Assembly: GCA_002436105.1 (NCBI GenBank)
Contig: DIXU01000004.1
Location: 1-64,000 of the forward strand
Direction: 5' to 3'
Length of the DNA: 64,000 bases
Source of the DNA: Candidatus Aminicenantes bacterium UBA6072
GTDB taxonomy: Bacteria > Acidobacteriota > Aminicenantia > UBA2199
Shown here: piece after piece, positions 34,921 to 43,663 of the stretch
Numbering within the stretch: the first letter of the stretch is position 1
Layout of the letters: the number at the start of each line of letters is the position of its first letter
Notes under the pieces: generated by a model
Databases searched by the model: none
Seen by the model: the letters and a program-made list of their open reading frames with translations, nothing else
What the model was told of the DNA's origin: nothing
Position numbers and translations under genes: made by a program

Positions 34921-35796
34921 ATGAAAATCGCCGTGATCGGGGCCGACGGCCAGCTGGGCTCGGACATCGTCGACGCCTGCCGGGCCGACGGCCATGAGGT
35001 GGTCCCCCTGACCATCGCCCAGCTCGACATCACCGACGAGGCGCGGGTGCGCCAGGTCGTCGCCGGCAGCGCTGCCGGCGTCATCGTCAATACCGCCGCC
35101 ATGCACCATGTCGAGAAATGCGAGGCCGACCCGACGCGCGCCTTCGCCGTCAACGCGCAGGGGGTGCGCCATGTCGCCCTGGCCGCGTCCGCAGCCGGAG
35201 CGCGCCTGGTCCACATCAGCACCGACTATGTCTTTGACGGCGCCCAGGCGGCGCCCTACCTGGAGAGCGACTGCCCGCTGCCGCTCAATGTCTACGGCAA
35301 CAGCAAGCTGGCCGGCGAGCTCTTCGTGCGCACACTGGCGCCCCGGCACTGGGTGCTGCGCGTGTCCGGGCTTTTTGGCAGCCATCCCTGCCTGGAGAAG
35401 GCGGGGGGGCTGAACTTCGTCGACCTGATGCTCAAGCTCTCGCGCGAGCGCCGGGAAGCGCGCGTCGTCGACGACGAGGTCCTGACCCCGACCTCGACCC
35501 GGGAAGTGGCGCGCCAGCTGCTGCACATGCTGCAGCACGGGGCCGACGACGGCCTGTACCACGCCACCGCCGAGGGGCATTGCTCCTGGTACGAGTTCGC
35601 CCGCGAGATCTTCCGCCTGAGCGGCAGCGCCATCCAGCTGAACCGGGCGGCGCCCGGCGAATTTCCCATGAAAGTGCCGCGTCCCAAGTACTCGGTGCTG
35701 GAGAATGCCAGCCTGAAGCGGCAGGGATTGAACGTCATGCGGCCATGGCCGGAGGCGCTGGCCGAGTACCTCGGAGAGAAGCACGGCATCCGCTGA
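34921..35796 (+). CDS. rfbD: dTDP-4-dehydrorhamnose reductase
   Basis: The 291-aa SDR enzyme makes dTDP-L-rhamnose. It has VIGADGQLGSDIV at the N-terminus, VHISTDYVFDG, and the catalytic YGNSKLAGE. ATG 34921 gives the normal family start; a GTG at 34909 would add four residues (MAAA). It closes the rightward rhamnose set; the next two genes, glycosyltransferases, face it. Confidence 0.92.
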   Translation: MKIAVIGADGQLGSDIVDACRADGHEVVPLTIAQLDITDEARVRQVVAGSAAGVIVNTAAMHHVEKCEADPTRAFAVNAQGVRHVALAASAAGARLVHISTDYVFDGAQAAPYLESDCPLPLNVYGNSKLAGELFVRTLAPRHWVLRVSGLFGSHPCLEKAGGLNFVDLMLKLSRERREARVVDDEVLTPTSTREVARQLLHMLQHGADDGLYHATAEGHCSWYEFAREIFRLSGSAIQLNRAAPGEFPMKVPRPKYSVLENASLKRQGLNVMRPWPEALAEYLGEKHGIR

Positions 35797-35866
35797 AGCG
35801 ATCGACGGATCATCGGGACCAGGCTGGTGGCTATTGGCTGCAGGCAATAGGAAAAGTTTCAGGCAT

Positions 35867-35922
35867 TTACGAATCACGATTTACGAATTACGAATCACGA
35901 TTCACGAATCACGAATCACGAA
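35867..35922. repeat. ACGAATC heptad array
   Basis: Eight degenerate heptads (ACGAATC, ACGATTT, ACGAATT and so on) between the convergent rfbD and glycosyltransferase genes. No gene lies in this gap (35797-35934). Confidence 0.8.
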
Positions 35923-35934
35923 CCGGGGCCTGGC

Positions 35935-36948
35935 TCAGTAGCGCAGGATGCTCTTTTCCTCGATCTCCCTGACGATGCGTCTCTGGGCGGCGTACAGCTT
36001 CCTCTTCAGCGGCGAGAAGCCCCGCTTCGCCGTTTCGGCGGTCAGGACGCCGGCGAACTTGCCGAAGAAATCGGCGCTCAGGGTGCGGATATTGTACGCG
36101 CTCCAGTAGATTTTTTTCCCCAGCGGCATGCGCACCTTGAAAAAAGCGAGATAGGTCCGCTGCAGGCTGCGCAGGACGATGGCCTTGATCACCCCGCGCA
36201 GCCGGCTTACGTAATGGATGTCGAATTCCCTGGCGCTGAGGTAGGAGTCGTAGCACATGCGCCGGAACATGTAGCTCGGCGTGACCTTGTGCCAGTGATG
36301 GAAAAGGGCCTCCTTGACCTGGGCCACGCGCCCACCGCTCAGGATCAGCCTGCGGGCGAACAGCATGTCCTCGCCGTAGGGGACGGGGGGGAATTCCAGG
36401 CGCAGCAGGGTCGCGCGGTCGATGCAGGAGGCGCAGTTGTCGAAATTGCACAGGCGCCGGCGCAGCTCGGGCGGGAACTTTTCCCAGCAGTAGGCGGGGA
36501 TGGGCTCGACGATGTCGTCAAATCCCCGGTACCAGCCGTTGTGCAGGTAGGCGTCGACCGGGTCGTGCCACTCGGGATGGATCTGCCAGACGCCGTAGGC
36601 GGCAGCGGCGCGGCCCTGCAGCACCGGGGCGGTGAGCCGGGCCAGGAAGTCGCGGCCGATGGGGACGATGTCGTCGGTGAAAAAGACCACCGCCCTGCCG
36701 CGGGCCGCCCGCGCCGCCTCCATGCGCGTGAGGCTGTGGCTGAACTTGCCCTTTTCCACGTCGATGATCCGCGCCGGCAGGTCGCTGAGCGACCCCAGGT
36801 ATTCCCGGGTGCCGTCGCTGGAGGCGTTGTCCATGAAGAGGATCTCGTGGGGCGGGGCGGAATCCTGGGCGCGCAGGGCCGCGACCAGGCGCTCGACCAC
36901 GCCCAGCGAATTGCAGGTCAGGATGACGATCGATACGACCGGTTCCAT
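35935..36948 (-). CDS. Family 2 glycosyltransferase
   Basis: The 337-aa protein has a GT-A domain: VSIVILTCNSLGVVERLV, then FMDNASSDGTREYL, and the metal-binding FFTDDIVPIG. The pattern resembles bacterial rhamnosyltransferases, which suits the adjacent dTDP-rhamnose genes; donor and acceptor are inferred. The C-terminal 100 residues are basic and may bind the membrane. ATG 36948 is used, seven bases from the upstream glycosyltransferase stop. Confidence 0.88.
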   Translation of the reverse strand: MEPVVSIVILTCNSLGVVERLVAALRAQDSAPPHEILFMDNASSDGTREYLGSLSDLPARIIDVEKGKFSHSLTRMEAARAARGRAVVFFTDDIVPIGRDFLARLTAPVLQGRAAAAYGVWQIHPEWHDPVDAYLHNGWYRGFDDIVEPIPAYCWEKFPPELRRRLCNFDNCASCIDRATLLRLEFPPVPYGEDMLFARRLILSGGRVAQVKEALFHHWHKVTPSYMFRRMCYDSYLSAREFDIHYVSRLRGVIKAIVLRSLQRTYLAFFKVRMPLGKKIYWSAYNIRTLSADFFGKFAGVLTAETAKRGFSPLKRKLYAAQRRIVREIEEKSILRY

Positions 36949-36955
36949 GCGTGCC

Positions 36956-38248
36956 TCACTCCGGCGCGCCGGTTCCGGGCGGCGCGGCGTATCGGGCGGC
37001 CAATTCGCGGAAGAAACGGCGCACGTCTTCCTCGAAAACAACACGGCGGAATTCCTTTCCCCGCCGCCGCGCCTGAGCGCCGAGCCGTTGGCGCAGCTCC
37101 GGGTCGCGCAGCACCTGGAGCGTGCGCTCCAGCAGCTGGCCGGCTCCGGCGAAGCGGAAGCCGGAAACGCCGTCCTCCACGATCTCGCGCTGGCCGCCGC
37201 CGTCGAATACGATGGGCAGGCAGCCGTTCTGCATGGCCTCGACCGTCGACATGCCGAAGTGCTCGACATGGGCCGGGTTGCTCTGGCCCAGGCCGCACAG
37301 GTGCCAGAAGATCGCCGCCCGGGCGTACTGGCGCTTCAGCTCGTCCAGGGCGATGTTCACCCGCAGTTCCACCGGCAGGCCGGGACGGGCGGCGAGCTCG
37401 GCGCGGATGCGCTCGAGGTAGGGGTTGGGGGAGGCGCTGCCGCCGCACAGCACCAGCTTCCAGCCGCGGGTCGCCCGGGGCTCGCGGGCGAGCAGGCGGG
37501 CAAAGGCGATGACCATCTCGGCCTGCTGCTTGCTGCCGCCGCTCTCGAAACGGGCCACCGACAGGATGACGTTCTCCTTGGGCTCCGCCGCTCCGGACGG
37601 CTCCATGTCCACCGGCGGGTAGATGTGGCGGTTGCCGGCGATGCCCCACTTTTTCGCGATCCAGCCGGCGGTGTAGCGGCTGTTGTAGATCAGGTGCGGA
37701 TAGCGGTCGGCGTAAAAATAGGGTCCTTTCGGCCGCTCGGGGAAATGGCAGACGAAGACGGAAACATTGGCCAGCGGAAAGACCATCTCCAGCATGCTGT
37801 TGTTGACGAAGAAGTCGTAGTTGCCGCTCTCGCGGCTGACGGCGAAGAAGGGGTTCTCGCCGCGGGCCGAGACGCGATCGGGATTAATCGCCTCGTCCCC
37901 GGCAAAGAAGCCCAGCGGCATGACCCGGATGCGGCAGCGCGACAGGTCCAGGTCGTACCATGCCGTCAGGTCGGAGGCCGCGACCGGGCGGTGGGTGATC
38001 AGCGTGACGTCGAAGTCGTCCTGCAGCGCCTGGGCCATGGTGCAGCCGTATTTCTGGCCGCCGCCGATCAGATGCAGAGTGTGGTCGTAGAGAGCCAGGC
38101 TCGGCTTGCGCCAGCCGGCAGCCACTTCGGCGCGCAGCAGCAGGCTGTAGGCGGCCTGGGGCCCGGAACGCCGCGCCAGCGCCGCGGCGTCGTGCGCGAC
38201 GGCTGCGGCGGAAAGCGGGGACAGGCTGGAAGTGCCGGCCTTAGTCAT
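36956..38248 (-). CDS. Family 4-type glycosyltransferase (GT-B)
   Basis: The 430-aa protein has a GT-B fold with an N-terminal part including LHLIGGGQKYGCTMAQAL and a C-terminal nucleotide-sugar site with VARFESGGSKQQAEMVIAF and FGMSTVEAMQNGCLPIVFD (the EX7E motif region). The first 50 residues are Ala-rich and extra to the fold. It probably adds sugars to a surface glycan. It overlaps the preceding small gene by eight bases and is followed by the family 2 enzyme in one operon. Confidence 0.87.
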   Translation of the reverse strand: MTKAGTSSLSPLSAAAVAHDAAALARRSGPQAAYSLLLRAEVAAGWRKPSLALYDHTLHLIGGGQKYGCTMAQALQDDFDVTLITHRPVAASDLTAWYDLDLSRCRIRVMPLGFFAGDEAINPDRVSARGENPFFAVSRESGNYDFFVNNSMLEMVFPLANVSVFVCHFPERPKGPYFYADRYPHLIYNSRYTAGWIAKKWGIAGNRHIYPPVDMEPSGAAEPKENVILSVARFESGGSKQQAEMVIAFARLLAREPRATRGWKLVLCGGSASPNPYLERIRAELAARPGLPVELRVNIALDELKRQYARAAIFWHLCGLGQSNPAHVEHFGMSTVEAMQNGCLPIVFDGGGQREIVEDGVSGFRFAGAGQLLERTLQVLRDPELRQRLGAQARRRGKEFRRVVFEEDVRRFFRELAARYAAPPGTGAPE

Positions 38249-38693
38249 GCTGGTCGGCGCCGGGGTCGGCGATCCCGCTGCGCTCGCGCTCCAGCTGACG
38301 CAGCCGCTCCTCCATGCGGCGCAGGCGGATAAAGGAGGCCAGGTGGAAGGCCACCAGCTGCTCGTTGAAGCGGTTCTGGCGCACGAACAGCGAATTGGTG
38401 TAGGGGCGCAGGGCCTTGAGCAGCAGCTTTTTCAAGAAGACGATCACGGGGCCGATGACACGGCGGTGCGAGGTGACGGCCGTCGTCGGCCGGCAGTCGA
38501 TGTCGTCGTTGAGGAAACCCAGGCGCTTGCCCATCTCGTTGTCGAGCTCGCTGTCGGAGAGCGACCACAGGTCGACGGGATAATGGTGGCGGACCGGGCC
38601 GCCGGCCAGTTCCTCCAGCGAGCGGGCCTCGTCCTTGCGGGCGCCATAGGCTTCCTTCAGGCGCGCGATCTCTTCCTTGAGCTCTTCGTTCAT
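38241..38693 (-). CDS. Small coiled-coil-ended protein of the glycosyltransferase operon
   Basis: The 150-aa protein begins with a charged helix (MNEELKEEIARLKEAYG) and ends in another (RLRRMEERLRQLERER). The middle reads VIGPVIVFLKKLLLKALRP, a possible amphipathic or membrane-touching helix. I do not recognise a named family; similar short proteins occur next to glycosyltransferases in O-antigen-type loci. It leads the operon behind a good promoter. Confidence 0.7.
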   Translation of the reverse strand: MNEELKEEIARLKEAYGARKDEARSLEELAGGPVRHHYPVDLWSLSDSELDNEMGKRLGFLNDDIDCRPTTAVTSHRRVIGPVIVFLKKLLLKALRPYTNSLFVRQNRFNEQLVAFHLASFIRLRRMEERLRQLERERSGIADPGADQHD

Positions 38694-38718
38694 GTTGGTT
38701 TCCCGGGATCCGGTCCTC

Positions 38719-38748
38719 ATCATAGCACGGTTGGCCGGCCGAAAACAA
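38719..38748 (-). promoter_or_regulatory. Promoter of the glycosyltransferase operon
   Basis: Minus strand TTGTTT (38743-38748), 18 bases, TATGAT (38719-38724), about 25 bases ahead of the ATG at 38693. Confidence 0.55.
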
Positions 38749-38766
38749 GGAATGCCGGCGACGCGC

Positions 38767-39903
38767 TCAGGCGATCGGCTTCTCGTAGATGGCGTAGGAC
38801 TTGGTGACCTCGGCATTGATGTGGCGCAGGACGCGGTTCATGGGCTCATTGCTCTCCAGGATCCAGGACATCTCAGCCTTGAAAATGCCATGTTTATAGG
38901 CGTTTTCCGCGGTCATCTTGTAGAATGCCAGGTCGATGCCCAGGTGGCGGAATTCCTTGAGAACTCCCATCAGGGTGACGCGGATGGCGTCGATGCGCTT
39001 CAGGTTGCGCCACAGGCGCAGCCAGTTGAACGGGAACAGGCGGCCGTTGAGCGGGCGCAGCGCCTGGTTGATGTCGGGCAGCGAAAGGGAGAAGCCGACC
39101 GGCCGCCCCTCCTTCTCGGCAAAGAGGATGAGGTCACTCTTGAGAACCGGGCGCATTTTTTTCAGGTCGTCCAGCCCCTCGGCCAGCGTCGTGGGCACGA
39201 AGCCCCAGTTATCCGCCCAGGCCCGGTTGAAGAGGTCGATGACGATGGCCATGTCGCGCTCGGCGTGGGCCAGGTCGAAGGGGCGGAAGGTGAAGCCCTG
39301 ATCGCTCAGCCGCTCCTGCAGGCGCCCGACAACGCGCGAAAAGCGGATGGTATCGCGGGACACCTCATAGGCGAAAAAGCGCATGACCTGGCGAAAGCCC
39401 AGTCCCTCCAGCAGCGCCCGGTAATAGGGCGGATTGTAGGCCATCAGAACCGCCGGGGGCCGGTCGAAGCCGTCGATCAGCAGGCCGGCGACGCCGTTCA
39501 GCGAATAGCTGGTCGGCCCGCGCAGCGTGTCGCAGCCGTTTTCCCTGAGCCACGCCGCCGCAGCCTGAAGGAGCCTTGCCGCCGCCACGGGATCATTGAC
39601 GCACTCGAACTGGCCGAAAAAGCCGCAGCGGTCGCCGTGGTGGCGCTGGTGGTCGCGGTTGAGAACGGCGGCGACGCGCCCGACGGATTTGCCGCCGCGC
39701 CGGCACAGGAAAAGCTCGACGCGGTTGTCCTTCAGGAACGGGTTGTGCCGGGGCAGGATGAACTTCTTCTCGTCGGCGACCAGCGGCGGCACCCAGTTGC
39801 GATCGCCGCGGTAGAGGCGGTAGGGGAGCATGACGAACTCGCGCCGTTGCCGGGCGCCGCGGACCGGAACGATCTCGATATCATGCTTTTTGAGCGTTTC
39901 CAT
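38767..39903 (-). CDS. GNAT-type acyltransferase of the YghO/BcerS-like family
   Basis: The 378-aa protein has two GNAT-like halves. Family marks include FVMLPYRLYRGDRNWVPPL near the start, RVAAVLNRDHQ, GFFGQFEC, RGPTSYSLNGVAGLLIDGF and VLMAYNPPYY. Length and motifs fit the YghO-like group, whose relatives are suspected in lipid or amino-acyl transfer. Substrate unknown. It is a single-gene unit whose ATG is at the predicted transcription start. Confidence 0.82.
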   Translation of the reverse strand: METLKKHDIEIVPVRGARQRREFVMLPYRLYRGDRNWVPPLVADEKKFILPRHNPFLKDNRVELFLCRRGGKSVGRVAAVLNRDHQRHHGDRCGFFGQFECVNDPVAAARLLQAAAAWLRENGCDTLRGPTSYSLNGVAGLLIDGFDRPPAVLMAYNPPYYRALLEGLGFRQVMRFFAYEVSRDTIRFSRVVGRLQERLSDQGFTFRPFDLAHAERDMAIVIDLFNRAWADNWGFVPTTLAEGLDDLKKMRPVLKSDLILFAEKEGRPVGFSLSLPDINQALRPLNGRLFPFNWLRLWRNLKRIDAIRVTLMGVLKEFRHLGIDLAFYKMTAENAYKHGIFKAEMSWILESNEPMNRVLRHINAEVTKSYAIYEKPIA

Positions 39904-39911
39904 TTTTCGCG

Positions 39912-39940
39912 ATTCTAGCTCAGCGGGGCATAATATACAA
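39912..39940 (-). promoter_or_regulatory. Promoter of the YghO-like gene, probably leaderless
   Basis: Minus strand TTGTAT (39935-39940), 17 bases, TAGAAT (39912-39917). Eight bases then lead to the ATG at 39903, leaving no room for a Shine-Dalgarno. Confidence 0.55.
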
Positions 39941-39954
39941 TAAGGAAAAACGAG

Positions 39955-40497
39955 TTCTCAGTGACAGTGTCAGCAGGAGGCCTTACAGGCCTAAGTAGTA
40001 GTGATAGTGGTAGTGGTAGCGGGAGGTAATACAAAGTCGAGTGTTTGTGTTAGCAGGAGAGAAGATCACTTCCCGTTCTTTCTCATCACGCATCACTTAT
40101 CACTCATCACGATATTACAGGCCAGAGTGTCAGTGTCAGTGATAGTGTCAGCAGGAAGCCTTACAGGCCTAAGTGGTAGTGATAGTGGTAGTGGTTGTCG
40201 AAGACCGGAGCATTTCCGGTTCTTTCTCATCACGCATCACTCATCACGCATCACGATATTACAGGCAGAGTGTCAGTGTCAGTGACACTGTCAGCAGGAG
40301 GCCTTACAGGCCAAAGTGGTAGTGATAGTGGTAGTGGTTGTCGAAGACCGGAGCATTTCCGCTTCTTTCTCATCACGCATCACTTATCACTCATCACGAT
40401 ATTACAGGCCAGAGTGTCAGTGACAGTGTCAGTGTCAGCAAGAAAATCAACAGAATATAGTGACGAGTAACAAGTGACGAGTGACGAGTGACGAGGA
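39955..40497. repeat. Tandem array of the compound repeat element
   Basis: Three and a part units, period about 143 bases in the cleanest pair (the AAGACCGGAGCATTTCC linkers at 40201 and 40344). Each unit has GTCAGTGACA hexads, a GGCCTTACAGGCC palindrome joint, GTAGTGATAG hexads, the linker, TTCTTTC, and ATCACGC/ATCACTT heptads ending in ATATTACAGGC. A GTGACGA heptad array ends it (40458-40495). The rest of the gap to the tRNA shows no gene. Confidence 0.85.
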
Positions 40498-40639
40498 AAA
40501 GCCGCAGTTCTTACTTTTTGCTATTCCATTTCATTTTTCACCCAGGTTCGATCGCTGGCCGTAGAACCTTAGCATCAGTTTCCAACCTGGAACATGGAAC
40601 GTGGAATCTTGCACCGAGATCTCGGTATTGAATTTCAAA

Positions 40640-40712
40640 TGACCCCTGATGGAATCGAACCATCAACCTATTGATTAAGAGTCAATTGCTCTGCCAATTG
40701 AGCTAAGGGGCC
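40640..40712 (-). tRNA. tRNA-Lys (CUU anticodon)
   Basis: The 73-base cloverleaf on the minus strand has acceptor stem GGCCCCT/AGGGGTC, D-arm AGCTCAATTGGCAGAGC, anticodon stem ATTGA/TCAAT around loop CTCTTAA (anticodon CTT), and T-arm GATGG-TTCGATT-CCATC. Discriminator A; CCA not encoded. It marks the left edge of the accessory island, but its 5' end faces the island. Confidence 0.96.
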
Positions 40713-40838
40713 ATTGAAGGAAAAAACTACCATAAATTCGAGCTATTGTCAATATCCGATCGAATAAACGGGCCCAGGTTCCTGAGACAGGCCTGCCGCA
40801 TACGCTGAAGTGGCATAAAGAAGACGGGAAGCATGTTC

Positions 40839-40867
40839 TTGAGTTTTCCCTGTTTTATTGCTATCCT
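40839..40867 (+). promoter_or_regulatory. Possible promoter of the twin-AAA gene
   Basis: TTGAGT (40839-40844), 17 bases, TATCCT (40862-40867), 65 bases ahead of the ATG. The boxes are only moderate matches. Confidence 0.35.
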
Positions 40868-40931
40868 TGTCCGAAAATGATAAGAAAAACGGATGCGGCG
40901 CGCTGACACAGGCAGGGAGAAAAGCTAGGAA

Positions 40932-43541
40932 ATGGCGAACTACAAAGGCAGGGACCTGAAGATCTACGCCTCGGACGAATCGCTGGCCGGGGACGAAAGA
41001 AATTACCGCAATGTCTTTGACGTGTGCGAGGTGTCGTTCATCTGGGCCGAATTCTCGTTCTATAACAAGCTGGTTGACGAGAAGAACTGGCGCATCAAAT
41101 GCCATCTGCGGGTCATTGACAGGCAAAACAAAGTGGTCTGCGACCTGGATGCCAGCCAGGAAGTCCTCCTTGGAGAAGCGCTGAAAATCATCCGCGTGAA
41201 ATGGGGGGCTGAACAGGAGAGCGCCTTCTGGGGAGAGGGCGAATACCGCTGGGAAGCCTGGGTGGACGATGAATTGGTCTTTCACAGGACGTTCTATATC
41301 ACGGATCAAGGGGCGGTCCTGCCCGGACACAACCCCTATTTCACGATCAATTCCCTCCGCTTATTTGAAGGCCCTTCCCTGATACTGGAACCTGATTCCC
41401 GGAACTATGCGAATCAATTCCCCTGTGACCAGGCGCGCTTCATCTGGCTGGAGTTGAAGGCGGAGAACCGGCTGGTGAATGAGCCGCATGATTGGCCCTG
41501 CGAGATCTTCGTCAGCCTGTTCGGCCCCACCATGCGGTTGAAAAGCCGGATCCGCAAGCTGTTTCTCGTCGGCCGAAACGAAGCGCAGTTCAGTGTCATC
41601 CTGGGCTGGGGCGCTGATGAAGCCGGCAGCTGGAAGGAAGGGGACTATCGCATCGAGGTGCATTTTATGGACCTGTTGCTGGCCAATATGAAATTTTCGA
41701 TCACCGCCCCCGCGGACGGCGAAAAGGATGAGGAAGGCGTCAATGCCAACAAAAGGCTTACGTTCATCTTCACCAAGGACCCGAAGCCGCTCAGGCCAGC
41801 GGAGGAAAAAGCCCCTTGCCCCGAGGATGTCCTGGACGGACTGAATGCCCTGATCAGCCTGGACGCGATCAAATCCCGGGTAACCGATTTCATTCAATAC
41901 GTGCAATTCGTCAAGCTGAGGAAGGAGAAGGGGCTCCAGGAGGCGGACAGGATCAACCTGAACGCGATCTTCACCGGCAATCCCGGGACCGGGAAAACCA
42001 TCGTCGCCAAGCAGCTGGGCGGTATCTTCAAGCGCATCGGGCTGCTGCCAGGCGGGCACCTGATCCAAGCCGACCGCTCCGACCTGGTCGGCGAGTACAT
42101 CGGCCAAACCGCTCCCAGGACCAAGGCCCTGATCCAGAAGGCCCTGGGCGGCGTGCTGTTCATCGACGAGGCCTACTCCCTGCAGCGCAGGGACGACGAT
42201 GCCCGCGATTACGGCAGGGAGGTGATCGAGATCCTCCTCAAGCAGATCTCGGAGAACGAAGGGGAGCTGGCCGTCATCCTGGCCGGATATCCCCAGGAAA
42301 TGGAAATCTTCATGAACTGCAACCCGGGGCTCAAGTCGCGTTTCGGCATGCATTTCGAGTTTCCCGACTATACCCCCCAGGAGCTCCGGCAGATCGCGGA
42401 GCTGGCGGCCAAAAAGCGGGGCATCGAGTTTTCCCCGCCGGCGGCCGAGCAGTTGTACAGGAAACTGGTGGAGGCCTACCGCAACCGCGACCGCACCTTC
42501 GGCAACGCCCGCTTCGCCATCTCGCTGGTCGACGAGTCCAAGATCAACATGGCCCTGCGCCTGATGCAGTTGCCCGATCGCCGGGACCTCGGCCGGGAAG
42601 CGTTGTCGCGGATCGAAGCCCCGGATGTGGAGAACATCCGCCTGAAGAAGCGCGGCAAGGTCCCCGACATTCCCGTCGACGAGGCGCTGCTCAAGGACGC
42701 CCTCCAGCAGCTGCAGGCCATGGTCGGCCTGGAAGCGATCAAGCACGAGATCGAGGAGCTGGTCAAGCTGGCTCGCTATTACCGGGAGATCGGCAAGGAT
42801 ATCCGCCGCGTCTTCTCCCTGCACTCGGTGTTCATGGGCAATCCCGGCACCGGCAAGACCACCGTGGCCCGCCTGATGGCCGACGTCTACAAGGCGCTGG
42901 GCATCCTGGAGCGCGGCCACCTGGTCGAGTGCGAGCGCCGTCAGCTGGTCGCCGGCTACGTCGGTCAGACCACGGAAAAAACCAACCGCCTGATCGACAC
43001 CGCCATGGGCGGCGTGCTGTTCATCGACGAAGCCTACGCGCTGTCGCGGCGGGGAGCCGATGATTTCGGCATGGAGGCCATCGAGACGCTGCTGAAGCGC
43101 ATGGACGACGACCGCGGCCTGTTCGTGGTCATCGTCGCCGGCTACGTGCAGAACATGAACCGGTTCATGGAGTCCAACCCGGGGCTGAAATCCCGCTTCG
43201 ACCGCGTCCTGCATTTTGACGACTACACCGCCGCCGAGCTGAACGAGATCGCCCTGTTCCTGTTCGACAAGGAGGGCGTTTCCCTCGCCGCGGGGGTAAA
43301 GGACCATCTGCGCGGCTATTTCGCCGCCCTGTGCGCCATCGGCGATCCCAACCTGGGCAACGCCCGCATCGTCCGCCGCGTCTGCGAAAAGGCCGTCCGC
43401 AACCACGACCTGCGCCTGGCGGCGCTGCCCGCCAAGTCGCGCAAGTCAAAACAAGCGGGAACCCTTACCCTGGAGGACGTGCAGGAGTTCAGCGCCGACG
43501 ACGTGCTTGCCCGGATCGACAATCGTATCGGATTCCGTTGA
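40932..43541 (+). CDS. Twin CbbX/SpoVK-like AAA+ ATPase with duplicated N-terminal beta-domain
   Basis: The 869-aa protein has two AAA+ modules of the CbbX/SpoVK type. The first has GNPGTGKT at 349-356 and GVLFIDEAYS near 406; the second has GNPGTGKTT near 637 and GVLFIDEAYA near 693. Both carry NPGLKSRF, a sensor/arginine-finger region. CbbX proteins remodel Rubisco, but the family is widespread in other roles. The N-terminal 270 residues are two related beta-rich repeats: each has an F/YANxFP-like or FDVCEVSFIWAEF opening, a WAEF/WLEL core, and GEYRWEAWV or GDYRIEVHF near its end. This domain is not one I can name. It opens the island. Confidence 0.85.
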   Translation: MANYKGRDLKIYASDESLAGDERNYRNVFDVCEVSFIWAEFSFYNKLVDEKNWRIKCHLRVIDRQNKVVCDLDASQEVLLGEALKIIRVKWGAEQESAFWGEGEYRWEAWVDDELVFHRTFYITDQGAVLPGHNPYFTINSLRLFEGPSLILEPDSRNYANQFPCDQARFIWLELKAENRLVNEPHDWPCEIFVSLFGPTMRLKSRIRKLFLVGRNEAQFSVILGWGADEAGSWKEGDYRIEVHFMDLLLANMKFSITAPADGEKDEEGVNANKRLTFIFTKDPKPLRPAEEKAPCPEDVLDGLNALISLDAIKSRVTDFIQYVQFVKLRKEKGLQEADRINLNAIFTGNPGTGKTIVAKQLGGIFKRIGLLPGGHLIQADRSDLVGEYIGQTAPRTKALIQKALGGVLFIDEAYSLQRRDDDARDYGREVIEILLKQISENEGELAVILAGYPQEMEIFMNCNPGLKSRFGMHFEFPDYTPQELRQIAELAAKKRGIEFSPPAAEQLYRKLVEAYRNRDRTFGNARFAISLVDESKINMALRLMQLPDRRDLGREALSRIEAPDVENIRLKKRGKVPDIPVDEALLKDALQQLQAMVGLEAIKHEIEELVKLARYYREIGKDIRRVFSLHSVFMGNPGTGKTTVARLMADVYKALGILERGHLVECERRQLVAGYVGQTTEKTNRLIDTAMGGVLFIDEAYALSRRGADDFGMEAIETLLKRMDDDRGLFVVIVAGYVQNMNRFMESNPGLKSRFDRVLHFDDYTAAELNEIALFLFDKEGVSLAAGVKDHLRGYFAALCAIGDPNLGNARIVRRVCEKAVRNHDLRLAALPAKSRKSKQAGTLTLEDVQEFSADDVLARIDNRIGFR

Positions 43542-43593
43542 TCGCTCATGTTTGCAAACACATCGAGTTCTCTGTTGAGTGGAATCGGATGAG

Positions 43594-43625
43594 ATGGAGA
43601 TCGTTTTGAAATCAGACATCTCCAT
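43594..43625. promoter_or_regulatory. Perfect 8-bp inverted repeat before the DUF4062-TPR gene
   Basis: ATGGAGAT (43594-43601) and ATCTCCAT (43618-43625) with a 16-base loop. The right arm touches TATAAA (43625-43630), 34 bases ahead of the start codon. It could be an operator or a terminator stem for the preceding gene; no U-tract follows. Confidence 0.45.
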
Positions 43626-43663
43626 ATAAATCGTTGAAATATGTCTCAAATGGAGGAGGAGCT

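Noticed and set aside
39955..40497. Regularly repeated units that look like a CRISPR array
   Set aside because: There are no unique spacers between short identical repeats; the whole 143-base unit is repeated and made of microsatellites, and no cas genes are near.
40640..40712. tRNA-Lys as the integration site of the island
   Set aside because: The island lies on the 5' side of the tRNA, no duplicated tRNA end was noticed at the far edge, and no integrase gene is present.
41361..43406. A 681-codon open frame opposite the twin-AAA gene
   Set aside because: The AAA+ motifs lie on the plus strand; the minus product has no motif and the usual composition of a mirror frame.
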